Positions 6,040 through 13,385 of a DNA stretch of 14,368 bases are shown here, in pieces. The notes beneath the pieces are model-generated. The model was given only the letters and a program-made list of their open reading frames with translations. It made no database searches and was not told where the DNA came from. The translations under genes and the position numbers were made by a program. This DNA is from Treponema sp. GTDB taxonomy: Bacteria > Spirochaetota > Spirochaetia > Treponematales > Breznakiellaceae. The DNA lies in assembly GCA_031272575.1 (NCBI GenBank), contig JAISTO010000044.1:1-14368 (forward strand), in the 5' to 3' direction. Within the stretch, counting starts at the first letter, position 1, and the number at the start of each line of letters is the position of its first letter.

Positions 6040-7475
6040 TCCCCGCTCCACCGTTCGATGTGCACATTGCCCTCTATGCCGCCGCGCCGCGGAGGGGGGA
6101 CGCGGGAGGCGGGGTCCCATTCCATGAGGCCGTCCAACTGAACGGATGCAAAGTCTGCGGCCAGGGCCGCGGCGGTCTCGACGTAACGGGACGCGGAGCC
6201 GGCCGTACCCCAGCCGGGAAAAATCGCCTGGTAGAGCGGGTATAGCATCGTTATGCCGGTGTAGTCGAACGCGCCCGCGCCCTCGGCAGCCGCGAGCAGG
6301 GCGGGCTTCGACGAGGCGCTCAGCAGTGTGAAGAGCCCCGCGTAGGGCGCGTTCAGCGGCTCAGGGGCCGCGGCGCGGTCCGACACGAGCGCGAGGCAGG
6401 GGCAGCCCGGGGGGGCCGGTTCCGGCTTTACGGGAATTTCCGTCTTTTTTGTGCCGGTGAATACGTTCTTCACCGTTATCCAGGCCCTCAGGTACCATGC
6501 CGCGGCCTCGGGGGCCGCCTCCGCCGGATATGCGCGCTCTGCCTGGCCGCGCGGCCGGGGGGGGCTTTCAATCGCTATGATCCCCTTTACTTCCGCGTAG
6601 TTCTGCACGAACGTTTTTTCCCCGGCCAGATTGAACAGCGCAGCGCCCCCCTCGGCGCAGCCTGCCAGGAATATCGCGTCCCTCGATGCCCTGACATTGG
6701 AAAGAAAACTCCGCGTTTCCACAAGGCGGGACAGCAAAAACCGCAGTTCCGAGGCGCGCTCCTCAACCAGGGCATCGTAGTGGGCATCGAGGGACGCGCT
6801 TCTGCTCCTCAGCGCGAGCCTTAGCCGCCGGAACTTCTCCCCCAGGGATATGCCGGAGCGTACGCCGCGGCTATCCACTGCCGGGGAGTCCACGCCCTTG
6901 CAGGCCCAGGTGAGGACCCCAAAGCCCCTCCGCGCCAGCGCGCGGCAGAGCGGCTCTATGTCCTCGGCCCCGCCGAACGCGGGGGGGATCAGCAGCAGAA
7001 GCGGCGGGGCGTCTTCTTTCGGCGCGGCATAGAACCGCACGTACAACTCTTTCGTCAGGCCGTTCTGCCCGGGCGGCGGTGGCTGCAGCACCGTCTGCGC
7101 CAGGTCCGGCGGCACTCGCTCGAGGGCCTCTTCCGGCGGGCTGAACACAAGCGCGAGCCAGACGCAGGCCCCCAGGATAAGGCAGGCCGGCGCCGCGAGG
7201 AGCCGGCGCTTGCCTTCGCTGAAGCGGCGCAGGCCCGAGGCGCTGTCTTTCATTGCAGGGATACTTACGAGCGTGGCAACGGCCGCAAAAATGCCGAGCG
7301 GCAGCGCCTCAGGCCGAAAGCCGTACGCCGGCACAATCGCCGCCATAATCAGAAGGGCAAGCGCGGGCAGCCAGATAAGCCCGTCGAGATGCCGCAGCCT
7401 CAGCACGAGGGGCCGCAGCAGGGCGAGGAGGAGAAAAAGCCCCGCAATGACTTCAGAGATACAAATTTCCCGCAT
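6036..7475 (-). CDS. Multi-pass membrane protein with degenerate alpha/beta-hydrolase domain
   Basis: A 479-residue protein of unknown function. The N-terminal ~115 residues hold four hydrophobic segments (about 5-22, 30-48, 55-73 and 93-110). A soluble part from about residue 130 reads like an alpha/beta-hydrolase of the dienelactone-hydrolase type. LLLLIPPAFGGAEDIEPL resembles the strand-3/oxyanion region, and FLAGCAEGGAALFNLAG sits where the nucleophile elbow GxSxG is expected, but alanine replaces the catalytic serine. No clear catalytic histidine is seen near the C-terminus. It may therefore be a non-catalytic binding or scaffold protein. The ATG at 7475 starts directly before the first membrane segment; an in-frame extension to 7553 runs through homopolymeric C/G DNA and is not credible. 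It has its own promoter. Its TGA overlaps the GTG of the methyltransferase gene, suggesting coupling. I do not recognise a named family. Confidence 0.7.
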   Translation of the reverse strand: MREICISEVIAGLFLLLALLRPLVLRLRHLDGLIWLPALALLIMAAIVPAYGFRPEALPLGIFAAVATLVSIPAMKDSASGLRRFSEGKRRLLAAPACLILGACVWLALVFSPPEEALERVPPDLAQTVLQPPPPGQNGLTKELYVRFYAAPKEDAPPLLLLIPPAFGGAEDIEPLCRALARRGFGVLTWACKGVDSPAVDSRGVRSGISLGEKFRRLRLALRSRSASLDAHYDALVEERASELRFLLSRLVETRSFLSNVRASRDAIFLAGCAEGGAALFNLAGEKTFVQNYAEVKGIIAIESPPRPRGQAERAYPAEAAPEAAAWYLRAWITVKNVFTGTKKTEIPVKPEPAPPGCPCLALVSDRAAAPEPLNAPYAGLFTLLSASSKPALLAAAEGAGAFDYTGITMLYPLYQAIFPGWGTAGSASRYVETAAALAADFASVQLDGLMEWDPASRVPPPRRGGIEGNVHIERWSGE

Positions 7476-7481
7476 ACGGTT

Positions 7482-7511
7482 ATGATAGCGCAGAAAGGCT
7501 GAACATGGGAA
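7482..7511 (-). promoter_or_regulatory. Promoter of the hydrolase-like gene, probably leaderless
   Basis: Minus-strand TATCAT (5 of 6 matches) at 7487-7482 places the start of transcription at 7475, the A of the ATG. The best -35 is TTCCCA (4 of 6) at 7511-7506 with an 18-bp spacer. There is no Shine-Dalgarno sequence before the ATG. The -35 is the weakest of the set in this window. Confidence 0.45.
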
Positions 7512-7523
7512 GTGGGGTAACGG

Positions 7524-7549
7524 CCCCCCCTCTGGGGGGGTAGGGGGGG
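7524..7549. repeat. C7/G7/G7 homopolymer cluster forming a G:C hairpin
   Basis: Seven C (7524-7530), the loop tct, seven G (7534-7540), ta, and a further seven G (7543-7549) lie between moxR and the hydrolase-like gene. The first two runs form a perfect 7-bp G:C stem. No T-run follows on the minus strand. It lies 13 bp upstream of the putative -35 of the hydrolase-like gene. Confidence 0.85.
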
Positions 7550-7577
7550 TCACGAGAACTTTCTTCTTTGAACGATC

Positions 7578-8522
7578 TCACCCGTTGACTTTTTCGAGGC
7601 GTGACGCGCTTATGCCGCGGAGCAGTTTCTCGCCCTCGGCTCTTGGGTCGCGGAAACGCACACGGTGCAGCAGGCAGGGGATGATGAGGTCCGCGATGTC
7701 CGCGTCGCTGACGAAGGCGCGTCCCCGCACGAGCGCGAGGCCCCGGGCCGCCCCGAGCAGGTGCAGCGCGGCGCGGGGCGAGGCCCCCAGGCTGAAGGCG
7801 CGGTTGGCGCGGGTGTCCCGCACGATGTCCGCGATGGCCTCCTTTAGCGCCTGGTGACAGAACACCCGCGACGCGGCCGCCTTTAACGCGAGGAAGTCTT
7901 TGACATCGAGCACGGGCTTGAGGGCCGCGAGCGCCGTTTCCCCCGGGTTGTCTTCCAGTATGCCCAGTTCGGCCGCGCGGTCGGGGTAGCCGAGGCTGAG
8001 CCGCAGCATGAAGCGGTCCAACTGCGCGGCAGGCAGGGGGAAGGTGCCCTCGCTCTCGACCGGGTTTTCGGTCGCGATCACGAGGAAGGGGGCCGGCGGC
8101 TGGTAAGTATTCTGACCGATGGTCACCTGGCCCTCGGCCATGACCTCCAGCAGCGCGGACTGCACCTTCGGTGTCGTCCGGTTGATCTCGTCCGCAAGGA
8201 CGATGTTGGACAGCACGGGCCCGGGCACGAAGCGGAAGGCCCTTTTTTGCGGGTCGAAGACGTCCACGCCGGTGATGTCGTAAGGCAGCAGGTCCGGCGT
8301 AAACTGTATACGCTTGAAAAGGAGCGGCTTCTTCCGCGGCCCGGCGATGAGATGCGCGAAGGTTTTCGCCACCGTCGTCTTGCCGAGGCCCGGCAGGTCT
8401 TCGAGGAGTATGTGCCCGCCGGCCAGCGCGCCCGCGCAGAGGTACTCGAGGAAAGGCCGCTTCCCCCGTATCACCGTTTCGGCCCCGTCAAGGAGCCGCG
8501 CTATGCTTTTTTTCTGTTCCAT
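7578..8522 (-). CDS. MoxR-family AAA+ ATPase
   Basis: A cytoplasmic AAA+ ATPase of about 314 residues, thought to act as a chaperone that remodels or activates partner proteins. What is seen, numbered from the chosen start: Walker A with LPGLGKTT (about 43-50), Walker B IVLADE (107-112) followed by the INRTTPKVQSALLEVMAEGQV stretch typical of MoxR, sensor 1 IATENP (149-154), then FPLPAAQLDRFM and a C-terminal lid domain. Length is typical. ATG at 8522 fits the usual MoxR N-terminus and has GGGG about 10 nt upstream. The in-frame ATG at 8546 would overlap the end of rny and lacks a binding site. It follows rny by 13 nt and is probably cotranscribed with it. The usual partner genes for DUF58 and von Willebrand A-domain proteins are not next to it. 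Confidence 0.92.
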   Translation of the reverse strand: MEQKKSIARLLDGAETVIRGKRPFLEYLCAGALAGGHILLEDLPGLGKTTVAKTFAHLIAGPRKKPLLFKRIQFTPDLLPYDITGVDVFDPQKRAFRFVPGPVLSNIVLADEINRTTPKVQSALLEVMAEGQVTIGQNTYQPPAPFLVIATENPVESEGTFPLPAAQLDRFMLRLSLGYPDRAAELGILEDNPGETALAALKPVLDVKDFLALKAAASRVFCHQALKEAIADIVRDTRANRAFSLGASPRAALHLLGAARGLALVRGRAFVSDADIADLIIPCLLHRVRFRDPRAEGEKLLRGISASRLEKVNG

Positions 8523-8535
8523 CTGCCGGCTGCCC

Positions 8536-10068
8536 CTAGCGCGCATACTCGACTATGCGCGTTTCGCGGATGATCGTGACCCGTATCCGCCCCGGATAGC
8601 GCAGATCGCTTTCGATCTTCCGCGCTATGCTCTTGGCCAGTTCCTTCGACTGCTCGTCGTTCACCGCGACGTTGTTCACGAGGACCCGCAGTTCGCGGCC
8701 CGCCTGAATCGCGTAGGCCTTTTCGACCCCGTGGAAGTTCACCGCGATGTTTTCGAGGTTTTCGAGGCGTTTGATGTAGTTGTCGATGGTCTCGCGCCGC
8801 GCGCCGGGCCTGGCCGCGGAGATCGCGTCCGCGATCTGCACGAGCACTGACTCGATACAGGTCGGCTCTATGTCGTTGTGGTGACTCCCGATCGCGTTGA
8901 TGACGCGCGGGTCTTCCCCCAGTTTGCGGGCCATCTCCATGCCGATCTCGGCATGGTTCTGGTCGGAGTCGGCCTCGACCCCCTTGCCGATGTCGTGCAG
9001 GAGCGCGGCGCGCTTCGCGAGGTCCCGGTTGCAGCCGAGTTCGGCGGCCAGCACCCCGGCGATCATCGCCACTTCCTTCGAGTGGACGAGCACGTTCTGC
9101 CCGTAACTCGTGCGGAAGTAGAGCCTGCCCAGGCAACGGATAGTGTCCGGCTTGATGTTGTGAATCCCCAGGTCGAAGAGCGCCTTTTCACCCTCTTCGA
9201 AGATCTTCTGGGAGATGTCCTTGCTGACCTTGCTGACGATCTCCTCGATGCGCGCGGGATGTATGCGGCCGTCCGCTATCAGGCGCTCCATGCTCACCTT
9301 GGCGATCTCGCGCCGCACCGGATCGAAGCACGAGATGACCACCGCCTCCGGCGTGTCGTCGATGATGATGTCGACGCCGGTGAGCGTTTCGAGCGCGCGG
9401 ATGTTGCGGCCCTCCCGCCCGATGATCCTGCCCTTCATCTCGTCGTTGGGCAGCGTGACGGTAGTGACCGTGACCTCGCCCGTGATCTCCGTGGCGAGAC
9501 GCTGGACCGTGGCAAGGAGTATATCCCGCGCCTTTTTTTCGCCCGCGAGGTTCGCCTCCTGCTCGATCTTGTTGATAAGCCCCTGCGCGTCATGCCGGGC
9601 CTCGTTTTCGAGGTCTTTGATGATCATCGCCTTGGCCTGTTCCGCGGTTAAACCGGAAATTTTTTCCAGTTCGGCGCGGTAGCGCTCTTCGACCTTGTCG
9701 AGCGCGCTTTCCCGTTCTTTAAACGCGCGTTCCCTGTCCGCCAGGGACAGTTCCGTTTTTTCGATCTGGGCGGTCTTTTTATCGATCGCCTCTTCTTTGA
9801 GCAAAACGCGGCGCTCATAGCGCTGCAGTTCCGCCCTCCGCTCCCGGGTTTCCCTCTCCTGCTGGCCTTTCTCGCGGATAATCTGGTCTTTTGCCTCGAG
9901 AAGGAGTTCCTTCTTTTTGGCTTCGGCTTCCTTTATCGCATCCTTCGTGATACGTTCCGCCCTCTGTTCAGAAGACGTAAGTTGAAATCTGGCGTAAAGC
10001 CAGCGAATAATCCAGCCTGAAAATCCCCCGGCAAGAGCGGCAATGACAACCCACAGTATCCACCACAT
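8536..10068 (-). CDS. rny: Ribonuclease Y
   Basis: A membrane-anchored endoribonuclease that starts decay of many mRNAs. The 510-residue protein has all family parts in order: an N-terminal membrane helix (about 1-22, WWILWVVIAALAGGF), a long charged coiled coil (about 30-195), a KH RNA-binding domain with GRIIGREGRNIRALE (213-227), and an HD metal-dependent nuclease domain with the HD pair at 358-359 in ALLHDIGKG and SHHNDIEP further on. The length matches RNase Y of other bacteria. The ATG at 10068 is chosen because a strong Shine-Dalgarno AGAGGTGG lies 3 nt upstream and the membrane helix follows at once; a GTG 10 codons earlier is less likely. It has its own consensus-like promoter and a structured leader of about 73 nt. 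Its stop is 13 nt before moxR. Confidence 0.96.
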   Translation of the reverse strand: MWWILWVVIAALAGGFSGWIIRWLYARFQLTSSEQRAERITKDAIKEAEAKKKELLLEAKDQIIREKGQQERETRERRAELQRYERRVLLKEEAIDKKTAQIEKTELSLADRERAFKERESALDKVEERYRAELEKISGLTAEQAKAMIIKDLENEARHDAQGLINKIEQEANLAGEKKARDILLATVQRLATEITGEVTVTTVTLPNDEMKGRIIGREGRNIRALETLTGVDIIIDDTPEAVVISCFDPVRREIAKVSMERLIADGRIHPARIEEIVSKVSKDISQKIFEEGEKALFDLGIHNIKPDTIRCLGRLYFRTSYGQNVLVHSKEVAMIAGVLAAELGCNRDLAKRAALLHDIGKGVEADSDQNHAEIGMEMARKLGEDPRVINAIGSHHNDIEPTCIESVLVQIADAISAARPGARRETIDNYIKRLENLENIAVNFHGVEKAYAIQAGRELRVLVNNVAVNDEQSKELAKSIARKIESDLRYPGRIRVTIIRETRIVEYAR

Positions 10069-10079
10069 AGTCCACCTCT

Positions 10080-10145
10080 TGTCGTGTGTGCTCTCCACAG
10101 CCCCACAAGGGGCCTTTTATGAAAGCATAGTTTGAAAACACGACA
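10080..10145 (-). promoter_or_regulatory. Structured 5' leader of rny
   Basis: Two nested inverted repeats are visible. The outer arms, TGTCGTGT at 10145-10138 and ACACGACA at 10087-10080 (minus strand), are perfect 8-bp complements, and the 3' arm directly abuts the Shine-Dalgarno sequence. Inside lies a GCCCC-TTGT-GGGGC hairpin (10113-10100). Part of the outer 5' arm depends on the exact transcription start. Confidence 0.5.
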
Positions 10146-10147
10146 TA

Positions 10148-10176
10148 AGTGTACTATACTTTTACAGAATTGTCAA
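10148..10176 (-). promoter_or_regulatory. rny: Promoter of rny
   Basis: Consensus TTGACA at 10176-10171, a 17-bp spacer and TACACT (4 of 6 matches) at 10153-10148 on the minus strand. The expected start near 10141 gives a leader of about 73 nt before the rny ATG. A TATAGT hexamer inside the spacer is too close to this -35 to be its partner. Confidence 0.7.
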
Positions 10177-10214
10177 GCATAATGCCGAAAAATTTGCAAA
10201 AATTGTCAAAAAAA

Positions 10215-10742
10215 CTACTTCCGCCCTCGGGAAAGCAGGTTTTGGATCAGTTTATCCGTGATGTCGATCGCCGGACTGTACCAGAGTACCCCCTCGGCCT
10301 TTTGGATGTCGAAGACGAGGCTGTAGCCTTCGCTTTCGGCTATGCGGCCGATTTCCTCCTGCACCTGCTTCGAGAAGGCGTTGCCCTGCGCGAGGCGGGC
10401 CCGCTTCGCCTCGATGTCGCGGGTTTTCGTCTCGTGGTAGCGCCGCAGGAACTCGGCCTTTTCGACGATCTGCTGCTCGATGCGGAGCGCGCCGGCTTTG
10501 TCGCCCTGCAGTTCCGTGTTCACCTGGTTCGTGCGCAGTTGCTGGATCTCCTTGTTCATGCGGTCGATCTCGCCCTGCACCCGCTTGCTCTCGGTCTCGA
10601 GGTCGCGCACCTCTTTGGAGTCCCGGAAGAAGCGCGTGTAGACGCGGTTCAGGTCCACCACCGCGAAGTAGGTGAGTTGCTGGGCCGAAAGAGCGGCCCC
10701 CACCGCCAGCAGCGCCGCCGCGCACAAAAACGTTTTTTTCAT
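10215..10742 (-). CDS. Periplasmic OmpH/Skp-family outer-membrane protein chaperone
   Basis: A 175-residue secreted chaperone that holds unfolded outer-membrane proteins on their way to the BAM complex. What is seen: a signal peptide (MKKTFLCAAALLAVGAALSA, with likely cleavage before QQ at about 20-21), then TYFAVVDLNRVYTRF, the conserved first strand of Skp, a long charged helical coiled coil (about 45-125) that would form the tentacles, and a closing SLVFDIQKAEGVLWYSPAIDITDKLI segment that matches the family C-terminus. Length is usual. The ATG at 10742 is chosen because AGGAGT lies 8 nt upstream and the signal peptide begins there; a start 9 codons earlier is not supported. It follows bamA by 63 nt on the same strand, the classic BAM/Skp pairing, and is probably cotranscribed. 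A T-run follows the stop without a good stem. Confidence 0.93.
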   Translation of the reverse strand: MKKTFLCAAALLAVGAALSAQQLTYFAVVDLNRVYTRFFRDSKEVRDLETESKRVQGEIDRMNKEIQQLRTNQVNTELQGDKAGALRIEQQIVEKAEFLRRYHETKTRDIEAKRARLAQGNAFSKQVQEEIGRIAESEGYSLVFDIQKAEGVLWYSPAIDITDKLIQNLLSRGRK

Positions 10743-10784
10743 CACACTATACTCCTTATTCAAAAACAATCAGGACATAGGAAA

Positions 10785-10805
10785 CAAGTCCCAATTCCCA
10801 AGTCC
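10785..10805. repeat. Three tandem 7-bp repeats between bamA and ompH
   Basis: The heptamers caagtcc, caattcc and caagtcc occur head to tail at 10785-10791, 10792-10798 and 10799-10805, with one mismatch in the middle copy. They start right after the bamA stop codon on the minus strand. They may be a binding site, an RNA element, or chance. Confidence 0.7.
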
Positions 10806-13337
10806 CTAGTAAGTTGACAACGCAAACGAAATGACGAAATCCATGCCGGTCCAGGGCTTGCCGTCCTCGCCGGCGATGGAGCCCTGCACCCACTCGACCT
10901 GGCCGTCCACGATTTTGAAGCGCTTCGCCAGGCTGAAGCGGAAGGGGAACTGCGGGATCGTGAAGCGCAGCCCCCCCCCGTAACTGAAGCGCATAAAGAA
11001 ACTGCCCGTGTCGTCCGGCGTCTTGAACGCGTTGAAGAACGCGTCGGGGGTCGCCTTGACGCCGGCCGCGTCGAAGAAGAAGTCGAGCGCGAGTATGCCC
11101 GGGGCAACGGGGAAGCGCAGTTCCGCCCAGTTTTCCCAGAGCGCGAGCCCCTTGCGGCTGTACTCGCCGCTCCAGCCCCGGCCCACGAACATACCGTCCA
11201 CCGCCAGCATGTTCGCCTTTTCGATGTCCGGCTGCTCGTAGAGGGGCTGCTTAAAGATGAAAGAGAGCCCGCTGTGCAGCCCGAACACGGTCTTGAAGCT
11301 GTATTTTTCGGTAATGGGGATGTTGAGCAGGGTGAAAAACCACTCCAGTTTCGTGTCGCTGCGGATATAGTGCTCCTCTTCCGGGCCGAAAAGCCCGTAG
11401 ACCCCGAAGCGCTCTATGCCGTAGTAGCCGCGGGAGGGGTCGTAGTAGATGTCCCGCTGGTCGAGAGAGAGGCTCGTCCAGACCGAGGTCTGCGGCGTCC
11501 AGTGGTTGTGCTCGTTGCGGAGGATAGGATCGAAGGGCCGGAAGATGTCGGCGTCGTACTGGGTGTAGATCAAGCCGAAGCGGAGGCCCCCGCTGAGCGA
11601 GAGGTTCCCCAGCGGCGTGGAGAAGCGATAGCCGGTCGAGGCCCCCATCGACAGTTTCTGCTGATCGTAGGGCATAAGGAACTCGTCCGAGGGGACGCCG
11701 TCATCGTCGTTGGCGTATTCGCTGTAGTTGGAAAAGCCGTCGGGGTATGCGTAATCTTCGTCCCCCTCGAAGTAGGGAGCGTCGTTATCCATAAGGCCCT
11801 TGCGCTTGGCATGCTGCCAGGTAAGGTCGAAACTCATCGAGAAGGGGAGCCCGAACATCCAGCGCTGCGTGTACTCGAGGGACACGCTCTGCGTATCCGG
11901 CGAGGCGTTCACTTCCGCGCCCACGATGTTGCCCGAGCCCCGGAAGTTGCGGTCGTTCCACTTGAGCATGCCCGACACCGGGAAGGTGTCGGGATCCGCG
12001 GTGCCGGAAAAGGTGACGCCGAACTGAATGTCCGTCGTGGGCTGCTCTTCCACATTGATGACGAGGTCCATGAGGTTTTCCGCGCTGCCGGGCGGGGTCT
12101 CCGGGGCCACGAGCGAGAAGTATTGGAGATTATAGAGATTTCGCAGCCCGTCCATCACCTTGTTTTTTGAAAATATATCCCCGGTTTCGAGGGGAATTTC
12201 ACGCAAAATGACGTAATCTTTGGTTTTTTCGTTCCCTTTTATGATGATATTTTCGATGTGCGCCCGGCCCCGCTCCTCGATCGTGATGTGGTACGAGAGC
12301 AGGCCCGACTCCTCGTCTTTTTGCGGCTGGGGCACTATACCGGTAAAGAGGTAGCCGTTTTCGTAGTAGAGGTCCGCCACGCGGGCCAGGTCGGCCTGAA
12401 TGCGCTGGTCGTTGGCCACTTCGTCTTTTTTGGAATAGACGAGGCCGGCCAGTTGCTCCGTGGGGAAGATCTGGTTCCCGGAAAAAGTAATGCCCCCGAA
12501 GCGGTACTGGCGCCCTTCCGACACATGGAACGTGATGGTGAGGAGATTGTTGCCTTTCGCGTCCTGGCGCTGTTCCCGCGTGACATCGAGCACCTGCGCG
12601 TCAATGTAGCCGTGATCGCGGTAGTACTGGGCGACCGCGGCCCGGTCCGCCGTCAGTTTTGCCTCCTGAAAGGCCCCGTCCTTGAGGCCCAGAAGCCCCT
12701 TTTCCGAGAGGCTCAACTGCCGCTTGAGGGTGCGCTCCGAATACTCCTCGTTCCCTTCGAAGCGTATGCTCTCGATAACGAGTTTTTCCCCCTCGGTGAT
12801 AAAAAACTCCACCACCACGGTGCCGTTAGCCCCCGGCTTTGTTTCCGAGCGCACCGCTATGTCAGGAAAGCCCTTTTCGAGGTACTTGTTGATGACCGCC
12901 TGCTCGTCCGCGCGGAGTTTCATCGTGGTAACGACATCGCCGGTCTTTAAGGTGATGACATCCTGCACATCGTTCTTGCGGAGCCCCTTGAGCCCGCTAA
13001 GCACAATTTTTGACACCGTCGGTTTTTCGGTTACCACGAATTTGAGGGTGACGGCACTGCCCGCCTCGTCCGCCTTCATGGCGACCGGATTTATCGTATC
13101 GAAGTACTCGATGGCATACAGTTTGCCCAGTACCTCAAAATAGAGGTTGTCGTCGAAGACCTTCCCGATATACGGGTCGGTAATCCCCGCCAACACCGAG
13201 GCGTCGACATGGGAGAGCCCCTCGAAGGTGAGGTCTTTTATCGGCTTGCCCTGGTACCAGTCGTCGCTTTCCTGAGCGGCGGCAGGCAGGGCAAGGCCAA
13301 GTGAAACAATCAAACAGAGTATCGAAAAAAAGCGCAT
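10806..13337 (-). CDS. bamA: Outer-membrane protein assembly factor BamA (Omp85)
   Basis: The core of the BAM complex, which folds and inserts beta-barrel proteins into the outer membrane. The 843-residue precursor starts with a signal peptide (about 1-21, ending PAAAQ). Five POTRA domains follow, at about 31-105, 106-183, 184-275, 276-356 and 357-433, each with the typical closing pattern such as LKFVVTEKP or LLTITFHVSEGR. The C-terminal beta-barrel covers about 435-843, with RGYYGIERFG and the lid-loop motif VGRGW (718-722) in place of VRGF. The last residue is tyrosine (SFALSTY), an acceptable variant of the aromatic end signal. A long acidic loop lies at about 517-553. The ATG has GGAG 5 nt upstream and a strong promoter. 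It precedes ompH on the same strand. Confidence 0.96.
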   Translation of the reverse strand: MRFFSILCLIVSLGLALPAAAQESDDWYQGKPIKDLTFEGLSHVDASVLAGITDPYIGKVFDDNLYFEVLGKLYAIEYFDTINPVAMKADEAGSAVTLKFVVTEKPTVSKIVLSGLKGLRKNDVQDVITLKTGDVVTTMKLRADEQAVINKYLEKGFPDIAVRSETKPGANGTVVVEFFITEGEKLVIESIRFEGNEEYSERTLKRQLSLSEKGLLGLKDGAFQEAKLTADRAAVAQYYRDHGYIDAQVLDVTREQRQDAKGNNLLTITFHVSEGRQYRFGGITFSGNQIFPTEQLAGLVYSKKDEVANDQRIQADLARVADLYYENGYLFTGIVPQPQKDEESGLLSYHITIEERGRAHIENIIIKGNEKTKDYVILREIPLETGDIFSKNKVMDGLRNLYNLQYFSLVAPETPPGSAENLMDLVINVEEQPTTDIQFGVTFSGTADPDTFPVSGMLKWNDRNFRGSGNIVGAEVNASPDTQSVSLEYTQRWMFGLPFSMSFDLTWQHAKRKGLMDNDAPYFEGDEDYAYPDGFSNYSEYANDDDGVPSDEFLMPYDQQKLSMGASTGYRFSTPLGNLSLSGGLRFGLIYTQYDADIFRPFDPILRNEHNHWTPQTSVWTSLSLDQRDIYYDPSRGYYGIERFGVYGLFGPEEEHYIRSDTKLEWFFTLLNIPITEKYSFKTVFGLHSGLSFIFKQPLYEQPDIEKANMLAVDGMFVGRGWSGEYSRKGLALWENWAELRFPVAPGILALDFFFDAAGVKATPDAFFNAFKTPDDTGSFFMRFSYGGGLRFTIPQFPFRFSLAKRFKIVDGQVEWVQGSIAGEDGKPWTGMDFVISFALSTY

Positions 13338-13356
13338 TAAATCTCCTATCGGGTTA

Positions 13357-13385
13357 AGTATAGCGTATCGCGTGTTTTTTGTCAG
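13357..13385 (-). promoter_or_regulatory. bamA: Strong promoter of bamA
   Basis: Minus-strand CTGACA (5 of 6 matches) at 13385-13380, a 17-bp spacer and TATACT (5 of 6) at 13362-13357. The expected start at 13350 gives a 13-nt leader that contains the GGAG ribosome binding site. The -35 overlaps the TGA stop of the upstream metallopeptidase gene. Confidence 0.75.

Noticed and set aside
6040..6120. N-terminal extension of the methyltransferase to an ATG at 6120
   Set aside because: It would overlap 85 bp of the upstream gene and adds a low-complexity Arg/Pro stretch. The GTG at 6039 with GGTGGAG, or the ATG at 5979, is more plausible.
7476..7553. N-terminal extension of the hydrolase-like gene to 7553
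   Set aside because: The extra 26 codons translate the C7/G7 homopolymer cluster and cover the promoter. The ATG at 7475 starts directly at the first membrane segment.
8523..8546. Upstream ATG of moxR at 8546
   Set aside because: It overlaps the last codons of rny, has no ribosome binding site, and adds residues not typical of MoxR.
8878..9651. A 257-codon plus-strand open frame antisense to rny
   Set aside because: It is fully inside the recognised KH and HD domain coding region. Its composition is that of an antisense shadow and no start signal precedes it.
10200..10214. T7 run after the ompH stop as an intrinsic terminator
   Set aside because: The preceding bases form only a very short, imperfect stem, so termination there cannot be supported.
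10149..10817. A 222-codon plus-strand open frame antisense to ompH
   Set aside because: It covers ompH and its flanks, including the rny promoter region. No recognisable domain is present and ompH is certain.
11274..12170. A 298-codon plus-strand open frame antisense to bamA
   Set aside because: It lies wholly inside bamA, whose protein is clearly recognised. Its translation has no family pattern and is of the kind produced by high-GC antisense frames.
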